The position numbers and the translations under genes are program-made. The notes under the pieces were generated by a model. The model saw nothing but the letters and a program-made list of their open reading frames with translations, was not told the origin of the DNA and did no database searches. A stretch of DNA of 64,000 nucleotides from positions 1,922,001 through 1,986,000 of the forward strand of contig CAWKHA010000004.1 in assembly GCA_963849365.1 (NCBI GenBank). The letters run 5' to 3'. This DNA comes from CAVQCJ01 sp963849365 (GTDB lineage: Bacteria; Actinomycetota; Actinomycetes; Prado026). Shown here piece by piece: positions 1-8,429 of this stretch. The number at the start of each line of letters is the position of its first letter. The first letter of the stretch is position 1.

Positions 1-103
1 CCGACCCCGGGTCGAACGGGTTTGCACCCGCACGGGTGACTTGCGCCCACCCGGGCGCGCGAACCGGTCACCGTCCGAGGTCGTCGCCGGTAATGTCGCG
101 CCG

Positions 104-1207
104 ATGGCAACCGGTAGCTCCCCCTCACTACCGGTCCGAGCGGTCCGTTCCGTCACGCGGGCCTGGGCCCGGCTCCGGCGTGGGTTCCTGCGGACCGACG
201 GCTTCGCGCTGCTGGCCCTGGTCGCCGCGACGCTGGTGATCGGCCTCGCGACCACCAGCGCGCCGGAGTGGGTGCCTCCCGCCGCGGTCGTGCTGGTGAT
301 CCTCATCGGCGGCTTCACGCTCTCCCCGCGCAGCCTCGTGCTGCTCCTGGGGGTGGTCGCCGGTGAGCTCGCGTGGCTGATCGGGCACAACGGCATCCGT
401 TCGGTACACCAGGGCAACCTCATCGTGATCGCGGCCACCGCGCTGATCGTCCTGCTGATCGCACGCTCGCGGGCGCGGCTCGGGGTGCAGGGGCTGCGCG
501 GCGAGTCGATGCTGGTGGACCTGAGGGACCGGCTGCGGGCGCAGGGCGAGCTCCCCGAGCTGCCGCCGGACTGGTCCACCGACGTCGTCCTTCGCCCGGC
601 CGGCGGCGCCTCGTTCTCCGGTGACTTCCTGGTCGCCGGGCAGGGCACCGACGAGCGCCTCGAGATCGTGCTGGTGGACGTGTCCGGCAAGGGCGTGGAC
701 GCGGGTACGCGGGCGCTGCTGCTGTCCGGCGCGTTCGGCGGCCTGCTCGGCGCCACGCCGTCCGAGGAGTTCCTGGCGGCCGCCAACGCCTACCTGGTAC
801 GCCAGGGCTGGGACGAGGGCTTCGCCACGGCGGTGCACGTCGCGATCGACCTGGTGGACGGGGAGTTCCTCGTCGCGTCCGCCGGCCACCCGCCGGCGGC
901 GCACTTCACCGCCGGGTCCGGCACCTGGCAGCTCCTGGACGCGACCGGGACGGCGCTGGGCATCGACCCGCAGGCCAAGTACGACTTCAGCCGCGGGAAC
1001 CTCGGTCACGGGGACGCGCTGCTGCTGTACACCGACGGGCTGGTCGAGCGGCCCGGGCGCGACATCACGGTCGGCATCGACCGGCTGCTCGGGGAGGCCG
1101 AGCGACTCGTCCCGCGCGGGTTCCGGCGCGGTGCGCGCCGTCTGCTCGACGCGCTCCGGGCCGGCGAGGGCGACGACCGCGCGGTGGTCATGATCTGGCG
1201 CCGCTGA
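104..1207 (+). CDS. Membrane-anchored PP2C/SpoIIE-like serine phosphatase
   Basis: The 367-residue product starts with four hydrophobic segments (about residues 34-51, 57-74, 76-93 and 104-120) and continues as a cytoplasmic SpoIIE-type PP2C phosphatase domain. Metal-site motifs are visible: FSGDF near residue 170, DVSGKGVDAG near 191, AGHPPA near 260 and YTDGL near 308. Such enzymes dephosphorylate anti-sigma-factor antagonists in partner-switching stress pathways; no anti-sigma partner lies next to it, so the target is unknown. The ATG at 104 is preferred over an in-frame TTG at 41 because the extra 21 residues are polar and unlike the family. The last 20 bases overlap the convergent YukD-like gene. 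The family call is firm; the role is inferred. Confidence 0.85.
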   Translation: MATGSSPSLPVRAVRSVTRAWARLRRGFLRTDGFALLALVAATLVIGLATTSAPEWVPPAAVVLVILIGGFTLSPRSLVLLLGVVAGELAWLIGHNGIRSVHQGNLIVIAATALIVLLIARSRARLGVQGLRGESMLVDLRDRLRAQGELPELPPDWSTDVVLRPAGGASFSGDFLVAGQGTDERLEIVLVDVSGKGVDAGTRALLLSGAFGGLLGATPSEEFLAAANAYLVRQGWDEGFATAVHVAIDLVDGEFLVASAGHPPAAHFTAGSGTWQLLDATGTALGIDPQAKYDFSRGNLGHGDALLLYTDGLVERPGRDITVGIDRLLGEAERLVPRGFRRGARRLLDALRAGEGDDRAVVMIWRR

Positions 1208-1475
1208 GCACGACGCGGGTGCCGTCCAGCACGCCTAGCTCGCGCAGCGTCGAGTCCTGCGGCCAGGCTCCGGCCGGCGGATGACCCGGTCCGGGCGAGC
1301 AGGGGCCGAGTGTCCAGGGCCCGCCGTGCCGGTCGTCCAGCAGCTCCGCGAGTGCCGCGGCCAGATCCCGGACCGGGACGTCGGCGAGCGCTGCCACGGC
1401 GACCCCGGGGCACTCCGCACCGGCCGCGCCCCCTGGCCTGCGGACCTCGATCAGGACGGCCTCTTCGTGCGTCAC
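1188..1475 (-). CDS. Free-standing YukD/EsaB-like ubiquitin-fold protein of the type VII locus
   Basis: This 95-residue reading frame starts with a GTG that overlaps the stop codon of the upstream EccC gene (GTGA arrangement), implying translational coupling. The sequence has the layout of the ubiquitin-like YukD/EsaB family: an N-terminal beta-strand (VLIEVRR), a helix (VRDLAAALAELLDD), and the C-terminal signature TLRELGVLDGTRVVL, where the GVxDGxxxxL pattern is typical. In mycobacterial systems this fold is fused to the EccD membrane channel, while in Firmicutes EsaB is a separate cytosolic factor. Here it is separate, although the ATPase next to it is EccC-like. The function is inferred from fold and context. 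The 3' end overlaps the phosphatase gene by 20 bases. Confidence 0.7.
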   Translation of the reverse strand: MTHEEAVLIEVRRPGGAAGAECPGVAVAALADVPVRDLAAALAELLDDRHGGPWTLGPCSPGPGHPPAGAWPQDSTLRELGVLDGTRVVLSGARS

Positions 1476-4400
1476 AGCCCGTCCCCGCCGCCGGGCGGCA
1501 GGAGGCACTGGACCAGCTCTCCGCCGGGTTGCCCGCCCGGCTCGCGCAGCAGCCGGCCCCGACCCGGCGGGAGCGGGACGGCGCCGACCCCACCTGCCAC
1601 CGGGCCTTCCGCGCGGTCGCCGGAGAGCACGAGCGTGGCGGTCGCGTGCGCGCGCAGGCGGTTCAGGAACGGGTCGTACGCCGCCCTGGCCAGGCCGGTG
1701 ACCGGCCGCGCCAGCAGGACGTGGAAGCCGATGTCGGCGGCGTGCGGAAGGAACCCGGCCAGCGGGCCCAGGCCCTCGGACCGGCCGAGCCCCGACGGGT
1801 CGGCGCCGGGAACCAGGTCCTGGTCGTCGACCACCAGGACGTGCTCCGGTCCGCTCCACCAGCGTCTGGCGACCAGGTCCTCGACCGGCAGGCCGGCCGG
1901 CGGGCGGCGCGCCTGCAGGACCCCGGCCAGGCGGGCGACGAGCGGGTCGACCGAGCCCGGGTCGTACGCGTGCGCGGCGATGTGCGGCAGCTGCGCCAGG
2001 TCGAGGAGTGAGCGGCGCGGGTCGACCAGGTGCAGCCGGAACCGGTCCGGGCCGTGCCGCCCGGCCACCCAGCGCGCGGCCCGCAGGAGCTGGGTGGTGC
2101 GCCCGCTGCCGCGGTCGCCGAGCAGGAGCAGGTGCTCCCCTCCAGCGAGCAGCGGCAGCCGTACCGGCATCGAGCCCCGTTCGCGCACGCCGAGCGCAAA
2201 GCCGTCCGCTCCCGACGTCGGCTCCGAACCCCGGCCCGGCCCCGGCGGCGCCGTCTCGCGGATCGTCGTGGGCAGCGGGACCACCGCGGGGGCGCGCAGG
2301 CCGGCCGGGTGGCGGGCCAGCGGCTCGGTCCCGTCGGCGATGGCCAGGCGTGCCGGCAGTCCCTCCGGCGAGAGTGCCCCGCCGGGCCCCGGCGGGACCG
2401 ACGTGGTGTACGAGCGTGGCCAGCGCGAGTCCGCCGGCTCGTCCAGGCGCAGCTCCAGGCGGGCCCCCACCGCGTCGAGCAGAGCCGGTCTCAGGTCGGT
2501 CCAACGGGCCGCGGCCAGCACCAGGTGGACGCCGCTGCGCCGGCCGTCCGGGGCGAGCCCGACGAGCTGGTCCTCGGCGTCAGGGTGCTCGCGACGCAGC
2601 CGGCCGACGTCGTCCACCAGCAGCACGCGCCGCAGGCCCCGGTCACCAGGCAGCACCGGATCCCGGGACTGCTCGGCAGCGACCGCGGTCAGCTCGCGGA
2701 GCACGTGCAGCACGGCCTCGGAGTCGTGCCCGGCGGCCACCGCGGCCGTGTGCGGCAGGTCACGCAGCGCGGCCAGCGAGCCGCCCAGGTCGAGCACGTA
2801 CAGGTGCAGCCGGCCCGGGTCGTGGCCGGCTGCCAGGGCCGCGGCCACCGTCCGCAGCAGGGTGGAGCGGCCCGAGCGTGCGGATCCGGTCACCGCCAGG
2901 TGCCCGGCCTCGTCGAGGTCCACCCGCAGCGGCTCCTGGCGCCGCTCGGCCGCCCGGTCCAGCACGCCCAGCACCAGACCACGGCCGGGGTGGGTCCGCA
3001 GCAGCTCGCCCAGCACGACGCGTTCCGGTAGCGCGGGCAGGCAGACCGGACGCGTCCGGGCCGCGCCGTTCGACCTGAGCGCGTCCACCATCGCTGCGAG
3101 CTCGGTGCGGCCGGCCGGGTCCGGCGGCTGCGGCGCCGGCGGCGCCCAGGGCGCGAGCCGGCGGACGAGCTCGCGCTGCGCTCGCCCGGGCACGCGCGGC
3201 CGCAGCAACGCCGTGCTGGCACCTCGGAACAGCCGCACGCCGCCGGCGGTACGGAGCAGTCCCAGCCCGGGCACCGGCGGCAGCTCGTACGCCGCGGGCG
3301 TGCCGAGCACAGCCACGGACTCGGCGGAGGTCAGCGTCCGCAAGGCGATCCGGTAGCCGAGGTGTGAGTCCAGGCCGCGCAACCGTCCCTCGTCGAGCCG
3401 TTGCGAGGACAGCAGGAGGTGAACGCCGAGCGAGCGCCCCAGGCGACCGATCCGACCGAACGTGTCGAGCAGGTCCGGCTGCAGCTCGAGCAGCTCGCCG
3501 AACTCGTCGACGACGACGAGCAGGTCGGGCAGCCGGTCGGGCACGCTGCCGCCCGGCTGGTTCGTCGCCTCCTCGCGGAGGCGGGTCACCGACTCGCAGC
3601 CGGTCGACCGCAGACGCTGCTGCCGCTCGTCCAGCTCACCCTCCAGGGACCGCTGGAACCGGGCGATCCCGGCCAGGTCACCGGCCATGTTGGTGACGAG
3701 CCCGGCCACGTGCGGGAGGCCGGCCAGCGCGTCGAAGGTCGCACCGCCCTTGAAGTCCACCAGGACCAGGCCCAGCTCGTCGGGGCGGCTGCGGCAGGCG
3801 AGGGCGAGGACCAGCGTGCGCAGCAGCTCGGACTTCCCCGAGCCCGTGGCGCCGACCAGGACGCCGTGCGGGCCGTCGCCCCCGGCCGCCGCCTCGCGCA
3901 GGTCCAGGTCGACGCGAGACCCGTCCGCCGAACGCCCCAGCGGCACCCGCAGTCGCGGCGCCGGACTTCTCGAGGCGATCAGCGTCGACAGCGCGACCGG
4001 TTGCGGGCAGGAGCCCTGACCCAGATCCGTCGAGCGCCCGGCACCGTCTCCGGTTCCGCGCCAGGCCCAGCCGGTCGGGGCCAGCGGAGCGAGGTCGAGC
4101 GCGATCCGTCGGGCTGCGTCGATGTCGACTTCGTCCGGGAGGACGCCGTCGAGGACCCTGCCGTCCGGTCCGGAGTGCACCACGGTGCAGCTGCCGTCGG
4201 ACCGGAGCCGGACCACGACGTCGCACACCTCGGGGAGCCGGTCCTCGGCGCCCACCGCCACCACGTACGTGACGCCGTCCGACCCGTGCGCGGTGGCCGG
4301 CGCCGCTTCCGTGCGCGGGTCCGGTGCGCCGTCGACCAGCACCAGGGTCCACGGCACGGCGCCGGCGAGCGACGCAGCGACCACCGGGTCGACGTCGACG

Positions 4401-5311
4401 CTGCGGGCCGACCGGTCCAGGGCCGCGCCGGCCCCAGCAAGGCGCGGCAGCACCTGCGTGTGCGGCAGCCAGCGCGCCCACCCCCACTCACTGTCCCCGT
4501 CGTCCGCGCGGTTCGCTGTCGCGGCGCGCGTGACGACGACGATCCGCACCTCCGCCGGGGCGTGCGTCAGGGCGACCTGGAGGAGCCAGGAGCGCAGCAC
4601 CCGGTGCGTCGTGCCGGGCGGGCCGAGGACGGCGACGCAGCGCGCACCGCGCAGGTCCAGCAGCACCGGGCACGCGCCGACCGACGCCGTGCCGTCGACG
4701 ATCGCCTGGGCCGCCGCTCGCAGCGGTTCGCCCGTCGGGTCGAACGCCGTGGCCGCAGCCGAGAGGACCACATTGACGCGAGCCGGCACATGTCCCGCAC
4801 CGACTCGTACCGACCCGAAGTCGACGTCGCCCGGACGTCGCTGCCAGAGCACCAGCCCGAGCCGGTCGGATCCGGCCAGCGCGGCCCTTCGGCTGAGGTC
4901 GTGGACCGACGGGTACGTGCGGTCGAGCGCCTCCCGCTGCCGTCGTGCTGCCGCGCGCGCCTGCTCACCGATGCGGTCCATGTGCGCGACATAGGCGACG
5001 CGGCGCTGCTCGGACCTGCGCCGGCCGGCACGGCGCGAGGCCCGTCGCGACAGCCATCCGGTCCCGGCTGACGCCAGCGCGAGCAGCAGGCACACCGCGA
5101 GGTAGCGCGGGTCACCGGACAGCACGGCGAACCCCATGCCCGACAGCGCCGCGAGCACCGCCGCGAGCACCGCCGGGGCTTGTCCCGTCTCGGGTTCCGG
5201 CTCGGTCGCAGGTGGGGGCGACAGCTCGACGGTCCGCGCCGGTGGCAAGTGCGGATAGGTCCGCTCGGGTCGGTGCACCAACACCGATCCGGCCGGCGCG
5301 GGCTGCGTCAT
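1472..5311 (-). CDS. eccC: EccC/EssC-type FtsK-SpoIIIE ATPase of a type VII secretion system
   Basis: The 1279-residue motor ATPase has two transmembrane segments near residues 45-85 and then three FtsK-like ATPase modules. The first has a full Walker A (GATGSGKSE, near residue 487) and a Walker B (LLVVVDEFGELL). The second (GSARSGRST, near 810) and third (GDRGSGRTT, near 1065) have degenerate P-loops without the lysine. This gradient of conservation is characteristic of EccC/EssC proteins, which recognise WXG100 substrates and power their export. The ATG at 5311 follows a GGAGG four bases upstream and excludes 128 unlikely upstream residues. It is divergent from the WXG100 operon. No FHA domains of the Firmicutes EssC kind are present. 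Confidence 0.92.
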   Translation of the reverse strand: MTQPAPAGSVLVHRPERTYPHLPPARTVELSPPPATEPEPETGQAPAVLAAVLAALSGMGFAVLSGDPRYLAVCLLLALASAGTGWLSRRASRRAGRRRSEQRRVAYVAHMDRIGEQARAAARRQREALDRTYPSVHDLSRRAALAGSDRLGLVLWQRRPGDVDFGSVRVGAGHVPARVNVVLSAAATAFDPTGEPLRAAAQAIVDGTASVGACPVLLDLRGARCVAVLGPPGTTHRVLRSWLLQVALTHAPAEVRIVVVTRAATANRADDGDSEWGWARWLPHTQVLPRLAGAGAALDRSARSVDVDPVVAASLAGAVPWTLVLVDGAPDPRTEAAPATAHGSDGVTYVVAVGAEDRLPEVCDVVVRLRSDGSCTVVHSGPDGRVLDGVLPDEVDIDAARRIALDLAPLAPTGWAWRGTGDGAGRSTDLGQGSCPQPVALSTLIASRSPAPRLRVPLGRSADGSRVDLDLREAAAGGDGPHGVLVGATGSGKSELLRTLVLALACRSRPDELGLVLVDFKGGATFDALAGLPHVAGLVTNMAGDLAGIARFQRSLEGELDERQQRLRSTGCESVTRLREEATNQPGGSVPDRLPDLLVVVDEFGELLELQPDLLDTFGRIGRLGRSLGVHLLLSSQRLDEGRLRGLDSHLGYRIALRTLTSAESVAVLGTPAAYELPPVPGLGLLRTAGGVRLFRGASTALLRPRVPGRAQRELVRRLAPWAPPAPQPPDPAGRTELAAMVDALRSNGAARTRPVCLPALPERVVLGELLRTHPGRGLVLGVLDRAAERRQEPLRVDLDEAGHLAVTGSARSGRSTLLRTVAAALAAGHDPGRLHLYVLDLGGSLAALRDLPHTAAVAAGHDSEAVLHVLRELTAVAAEQSRDPVLPGDRGLRRVLLVDDVGRLRREHPDAEDQLVGLAPDGRRSGVHLVLAAARWTDLRPALLDAVGARLELRLDEPADSRWPRSYTTSVPPGPGGALSPEGLPARLAIADGTEPLARHPAGLRAPAVVPLPTTIRETAPPGPGRGSEPTSGADGFALGVRERGSMPVRLPLLAGGEHLLLLGDRGSGRTTQLLRAARWVAGRHGPDRFRLHLVDPRRSLLDLAQLPHIAAHAYDPGSVDPLVARLAGVLQARRPPAGLPVEDLVARRWWSGPEHVLVVDDQDLVPGADPSGLGRSEGLGPLAGFLPHAADIGFHVLLARPVTGLARAAYDPFLNRLRAHATATLVLSGDRAEGPVAGGVGAVPLPPGRGRLLREPGGQPGGELVQCLLPPGGGDGL

Positions 5312-5425
5312 CACGACCTCCGACGTCGCCGGGCGACCCGAAGTCCACGCCGGCTCGAGATGTCCACAGGTCCGGCGCGACCGGTTGCCGCCGCCGGGTG
5401 GGAGCCCGTTTTCTACCGGACACCT

Positions 5426-5442
5426 CGGACCACCCCGGTCCG
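5426..5442. promoter_or_regulatory. Palindrome in the divergent eccC/WXG100 promoter region
   Basis: CGGACC-ACCCC-GGTCCG is an inverted repeat with 6-bp arms, ending 20 bases before the WXG100 start codon in the 150-bp region shared by the two divergent type VII operons. It could be an operator or a short leader hairpin; the sequence alone does not decide. Confidence 0.35.
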
Positions 5443-5462
5443 GTTTCCACAGGAGGTCAGCA

Positions 5463-5759
5463 GTGAGCAGCGGACTGATCAGGGTGACGCCCGACCAGCT
5501 CTCCGGCGTCGCGACGCGACTGCGCGGCGGGGCCGACGGCATCGAGAGCACCCTCGGGCGCCTCGCCGCCGACGTCGCGCCGCTGGGCACCGACTGGGCC
5601 GGTGTCGCGCAGGCGCGCTTCACGCAGCTGTGGCAGCAGTGGCAGAGCAGCTCGCGCCAGCTGCAGCAGGCGCTGTCCGACATCGCGTTGCTCATGCAGG
5701 GGGCTGCGACCGACTACGCCGCGAACGAGCAGTCCGTCGCGGCCCGATTCGGCCGTTGA
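5463..5759 (+). CDS. WXG100-family secreted protein (EsxA/B-like)
   Basis: This 98-residue protein has the size and layout of ESAT-6/WXG100 proteins: a helix, a central turn with W-A-G (TDWAGVA near residues 42-48), and a second amphipathic helix followed by the export motif YAANE (YxxxD/E type). These proteins form helical-hairpin dimers and are exported by EccC-driven type VII secretion. The GTG at 5463 has an AGGAGG six bases upstream, which fixes the start; the longer in-frame reading would add 26 proline-rich residues unlike the family. Its stop overlaps the next gene (TTGA), so the three genes 5463-7566 form one translationally coupled operon divergent from eccC. Confidence 0.9.
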   Translation: MSSGLIRVTPDQLSGVATRLRGGADGIESTLGRLAADVAPLGTDWAGVAQARFTQLWQQWQSSSRQLQQALSDIALLMQGAATDYAANEQSVAARFGR

Positions 5760-6070
5760 GCCGCACGACGCAGGCGAGCGGGCTCGGCGGCGGACCGATC
5801 GCGGTCCGTCCGCCGGCGCTCGTCGAGGCCGCCCAAGGTGTTCGCGCCGCCGCCCGCGTCGCCGACCAGTCCGCGGCGGAGCTGGCGCGCAGCCTCGCCG
5901 CGGCCGGGGCTTTCGGTGCTGCGCAGGGGTCGTTCGCCGGCATGGGCCGGTCGTGGCTGGACGAGCTGAGGCTCCTCGTCCGCGAGGCGGGCGAGCTGTC
6001 GGTCCGGGTCGAGGCTGCGGCGGCGGACTACGTGCGCACCGACGCCACGGCCGGGGGCGCCGCACCGTGA
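5756..6070 (+). CDS. EspC-like type VII secretion partner protein
   Basis: The 104-residue, alanine-rich, all-helical product lacks a W-x-G turn but keeps the C-terminal export motif YVRTD (YxxxD) after a long helix, as in EspC/DUF2580-like type VII substrates. A TTG start is inferred because it overlaps the WXG100 stop (TTGA) and leaves the following gene with the same kind of overlap (GTGA). Such proteins are often encoded between a WXG100 protein and a large polymorphic toxin and are thought to act as a co-secreted chaperone for the toxin N-terminus. The partner role here is inferred from order; family membership is moderate. Confidence 0.7.
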   Translation: MSRTTQASGLGGGPIAVRPPALVEAAQGVRAAARVADQSAAELARSLAAAGAFGAAQGSFAGMGRSWLDELRLLVREAGELSVRVEAAAADYVRTDATAGGAAP

Positions 6071-7566
6071 CGCAGCCGCCGAGTGGCGTCGTCCGGGTGC
6101 GGCTGCCCGCGGTCGTGGTGCCGCCGGGAGACGTGGACGGCGTCCGGCTCGCAGGCACGCGGCTGTGCGCAGCCGGAGCCGACCTGGCCGAAGTCGGGTG
6201 GCGGCTGCGCGCCGACGGAGCCGCGATGAGCGCCTCCCGGCGGTGGTGCGGCGTCGCCTCGGCGGCGTACCAGGGTGCGGCCGCCGGTCACTGCGACCAC
6301 GTGACGACATCCGGGCGCGTGCTGCAGGTGGCCGGGCAGGCCTGCCTGCAGTACGCGCGGTCGCTCGACCAGGCACAGGCGCAGGCGCGCCGGGCGGCGC
6401 GGCGGGTCGACCGACTGGTGCGTGAGTGCGACGACCTCGACGCCGCCTGGCGACGCTACGAGTCCGGCCGCATCGCGGCGGCGGCGTCCTGGCCTACGCC
6501 GGTGCAGGCGGGTGCGGTGCTGGCGGCGGCGCCGGCGGCGGATGCCGAGATGCACAGGCTCCGGTCGTGGGCCGACTCGATCGCAGCCGCGGCCACGCAT
6601 GTCGCCGCCGACGCGGCGCAGGCCGGCGGCTCGGCTCGGGCGGCTGCGGCGGATGCGGCCCAGGTGTTCGACGCGCTGGCGTCGCTCACCACGGCTGCGC
6701 GCGCGGCCGCCGGGCGCGCCCGGCACGACGCGCTCGTCGCCGCGGGCGTCCTTGCGGCCGAGGACGGTTCGGCCGGCTCCCGGGTGGCCGGTCTCGTCGA
6801 CGCCCTGCGCGAGGACGTCACCGGACCGCTGGGCACGATCGGCGGTCTGCTGGGTGCCGACGGTGACGTCGGCCAGCACTGGTCCGACCTCGGTCGCGGC
6901 GTCGCGAACGCGTTCGCGCACCCGGGCGACCTGCTCGGCGTCGCGCTCGACACGCGGGACGCGGGGCAGGGGGACTGGGGCCACTGGCTGGGGAGCGTCC
7001 TTCCCGGCGCGCTGCTCAGTGCCGGCAGCGGCGGCGCGTACGCGGTCGCGCGTGGCATCCGCAGCGCCGACCTGCTCGTCTCGAGCGCACGCGTGGCCGA
7101 CGAGCTGCGTCGGGCGCAGGAGCTGCTCGACCTCGCGGACTGGGCCCAGTTCCGTTTCGCCAACGGGGGGCGGACCACGTCGCGGCTCGTCCCGGGAGGT
7201 GGCCTCATCTGGCACGAGGCGGCGGGTGGCCACGCACTCGACCGCCACGTGGGCCTGGATCTGGCTGATCTGCGCCGACGGATCGCGCGGTACCGGGTGG
7301 CGGCGGCGTCCAGCTTCACCGACCGTTACGCCGCCGAGCAGCTGGTCGCCGAGGCCATGGAACGGCAGGCCCGGAACATCGCGACGTGGCTCGGCACCGA
7401 CGAGCCCGAGGTCGCGCTGCTGACCGAGATGCGCCGGGTCGTGGGGACGACTGTCCGCAAGGGCTCGCGATTCGTCGAGGAGGCCACGCGGATCAAGGTG
7501 GTGCTGGTACGGGAGCCCGACAGCGCCGTCGGCTTCATCCTGCTGACCGCGTTCCCGCTGCCATGA
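6067..7566 (+). CDS. Type VII-secreted polymorphic toxin with C-terminal RNase A-like domain
   Basis: The 499-residue protein starts at a GTG overlapping the previous stop. Residues 1-230 are helical and alanine-rich, as in type VII effector leaders; residues about 245-320 form a glycine-rich linker (GTIGGLLGADGDVGQHW onward). The last 115 residues match the bacterial CdiA-CT RNase A-like fold: GGHALDRHVG near 385, the SSFTDRYAAEQLV block, and a C-terminal FILLTAFP ending. In characterised members a histidine, an arginine, a threonine and a tyrosine form the active site; here His and Thr are present and the tyrosine position appears to be Phe496. It should be an antibacterial tRNA/RNA-cleaving effector. 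No immunity gene follows. Confidence 0.85.
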   Translation: MTQPPSGVVRVRLPAVVVPPGDVDGVRLAGTRLCAAGADLAEVGWRLRADGAAMSASRRWCGVASAAYQGAAAGHCDHVTTSGRVLQVAGQACLQYARSLDQAQAQARRAARRVDRLVRECDDLDAAWRRYESGRIAAAASWPTPVQAGAVLAAAPAADAEMHRLRSWADSIAAAATHVAADAAQAGGSARAAAADAAQVFDALASLTTAARAAAGRARHDALVAAGVLAAEDGSAGSRVAGLVDALREDVTGPLGTIGGLLGADGDVGQHWSDLGRGVANAFAHPGDLLGVALDTRDAGQGDWGHWLGSVLPGALLSAGSGGAYAVARGIRSADLLVSSARVADELRRAQELLDLADWAQFRFANGGRTTSRLVPGGGLIWHEAAGGHALDRHVGLDLADLRRRIARYRVAAASSFTDRYAAEQLVAEAMERQARNIATWLGTDEPEVALLTEMRRVVGTTVRKGSRFVEEATRIKVVLVREPDSAVGFILLTAFPLP

Positions 7567-7594
7567 GCGGACCCGAAGAGGGTGGATCGTGAGG

Positions 7595-7897
7595 TCAGGC
7601 CCGGCCGGGGGCCAGCCCGTCCAGGAAGGCCTGCACGGTGAGCTCGGGCCACTGCTCCTCCAGGTCGGCGGCGACCGCAGCGGCGACGTCCGCGGGCGCA
7701 CCTCCGGAAACGGTCCAGGCCGACCGCTGCCACCCCTCGAGGTAGGCGTCGCTCGACGTCTCACCCAGGCGCATCGCGGCTTCGTCGATCGCCTCCTGGA
7801 AGCGCTGCGGGAGCGGCACCTTGGCGACCTGGTCACCGTCCCTGGCCACGACGAGGGAAGGCAGCTCGCGCCAGGATGTGATCTGGTAGTCGGTCAT
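7595..7897 (-). CDS. Small 'virulence factor' family (PF13769-like) protein
   Basis: The 100-residue product carries the family signature ITSWRELPSLVVARDG, followed by VPLPQRFQEAIDEAAMRLG and a closing LEEQWPELTVQAFLDGL. I recognise this as the small conserved domain labelled Virulence_fact in many actinobacteria; its biochemical role is not known to me. It lies only 28 bases beyond the RNase A-like toxin but on the opposite strand, so it is an unlikely cognate immunity protein, although that cannot be excluded. The ATG at 7897 is the only reasonable start. Confidence 0.65.
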   Translation of the reverse strand: MTDYQITSWRELPSLVVARDGDQVAKVPLPQRFQEAIDEAAMRLGETSSDAYLEGWQRSAWTVSGGAPADVAAAVAADLEEQWPELTVQAFLDGLAPGRA

Positions 7898-7946
7898 CGG
7901 CGCAGCCTAGGGCTGCCGCCGACCCGCAGCGACGAGGAGACCTCGC

Positions 7947-8411
7947 TTGACATCCGTCTACACCGTGCGCCCGGTCGGAGTCGTGACGTCGGGTCGCACC
8001 CGCCCCGTCGACGACGAGTGGGGACCCGTCGACGCCACGATCTCGCTCCTGCCGCCGTACGGCGCCGAGTCCGTCGCAGGGCTGGCGGAGTTCAGCCACC
8101 TCGACATCGTGTACCTGTTCCACCTGGTGGACCCGGCCCGTCCCGTGCCGCACGCGCGACATCCCCGCGGCAACCCGCAGTGGCCACTCGTCGGCATCTT
8201 CGCGCAGCGGGCCAAGGACCGTCCGAACCGGCTCGGCGTCTCCACCTGCGAGCTCGTCGCGGTCGAGGGCGACCGGCTGCTGGTGCGCGGGCTGGACGCC
8301 ATCGACGGCACACCGGTGCTGGACATCAAGCCGCACCTCGTCGAGTTCGGTCCGCGCGGCCCGGTGCGCCAGCCGCAGTGGTCGCACGAACTGATGCAGC
8401 ACTACTACTGA
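7947..8411 (+). CDS. trmO: TsaA/TrmO-like tRNA (t6A37) N6-methyltransferase
   Basis: The 154-residue protein matches the TsaA/TrmO beta-barrel family, which uses S-adenosylmethionine to methylate t6A at position 37 of some threonine tRNAs. Visible family features are the opening VRPVGVV strand, FSHLDIVYLFH, RHPRGNPQWPLVGIFAQRAKDRPN (split by the conserved Arg/Pro cluster), GVSTCELV and the end VLDIKPHLVEF. The start is a TTG at 7947 with GAGGAGA about eight bases upstream; no ATG or GTG in frame would retain the first strand. It is short compared with two-domain E. coli TrmO, consistent with the common single-domain form. It stands alone. Confidence 0.8.
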   Translation: MTSVYTVRPVGVVTSGRTRPVDDEWGPVDATISLLPPYGAESVAGLAEFSHLDIVYLFHLVDPARPVPHARHPRGNPQWPLVGIFAQRAKDRPNRLGVSTCELVAVEGDRLLVRGLDAIDGTPVLDIKPHLVEFGPRGPVRQPQWSHELMQHYY

Positions 8412-8429
8412 GCCGGGCTGCCAGGCGGG

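Noticed and set aside
1188..2504. A 438-residue minus-strand frame overlapping eccC
   Set aside because: Most of it is out of frame with the clearly conserved EccC and has Pro/Arg/Ala-rich shadow composition; only its last 95 codons are kept as the YukD-like gene.
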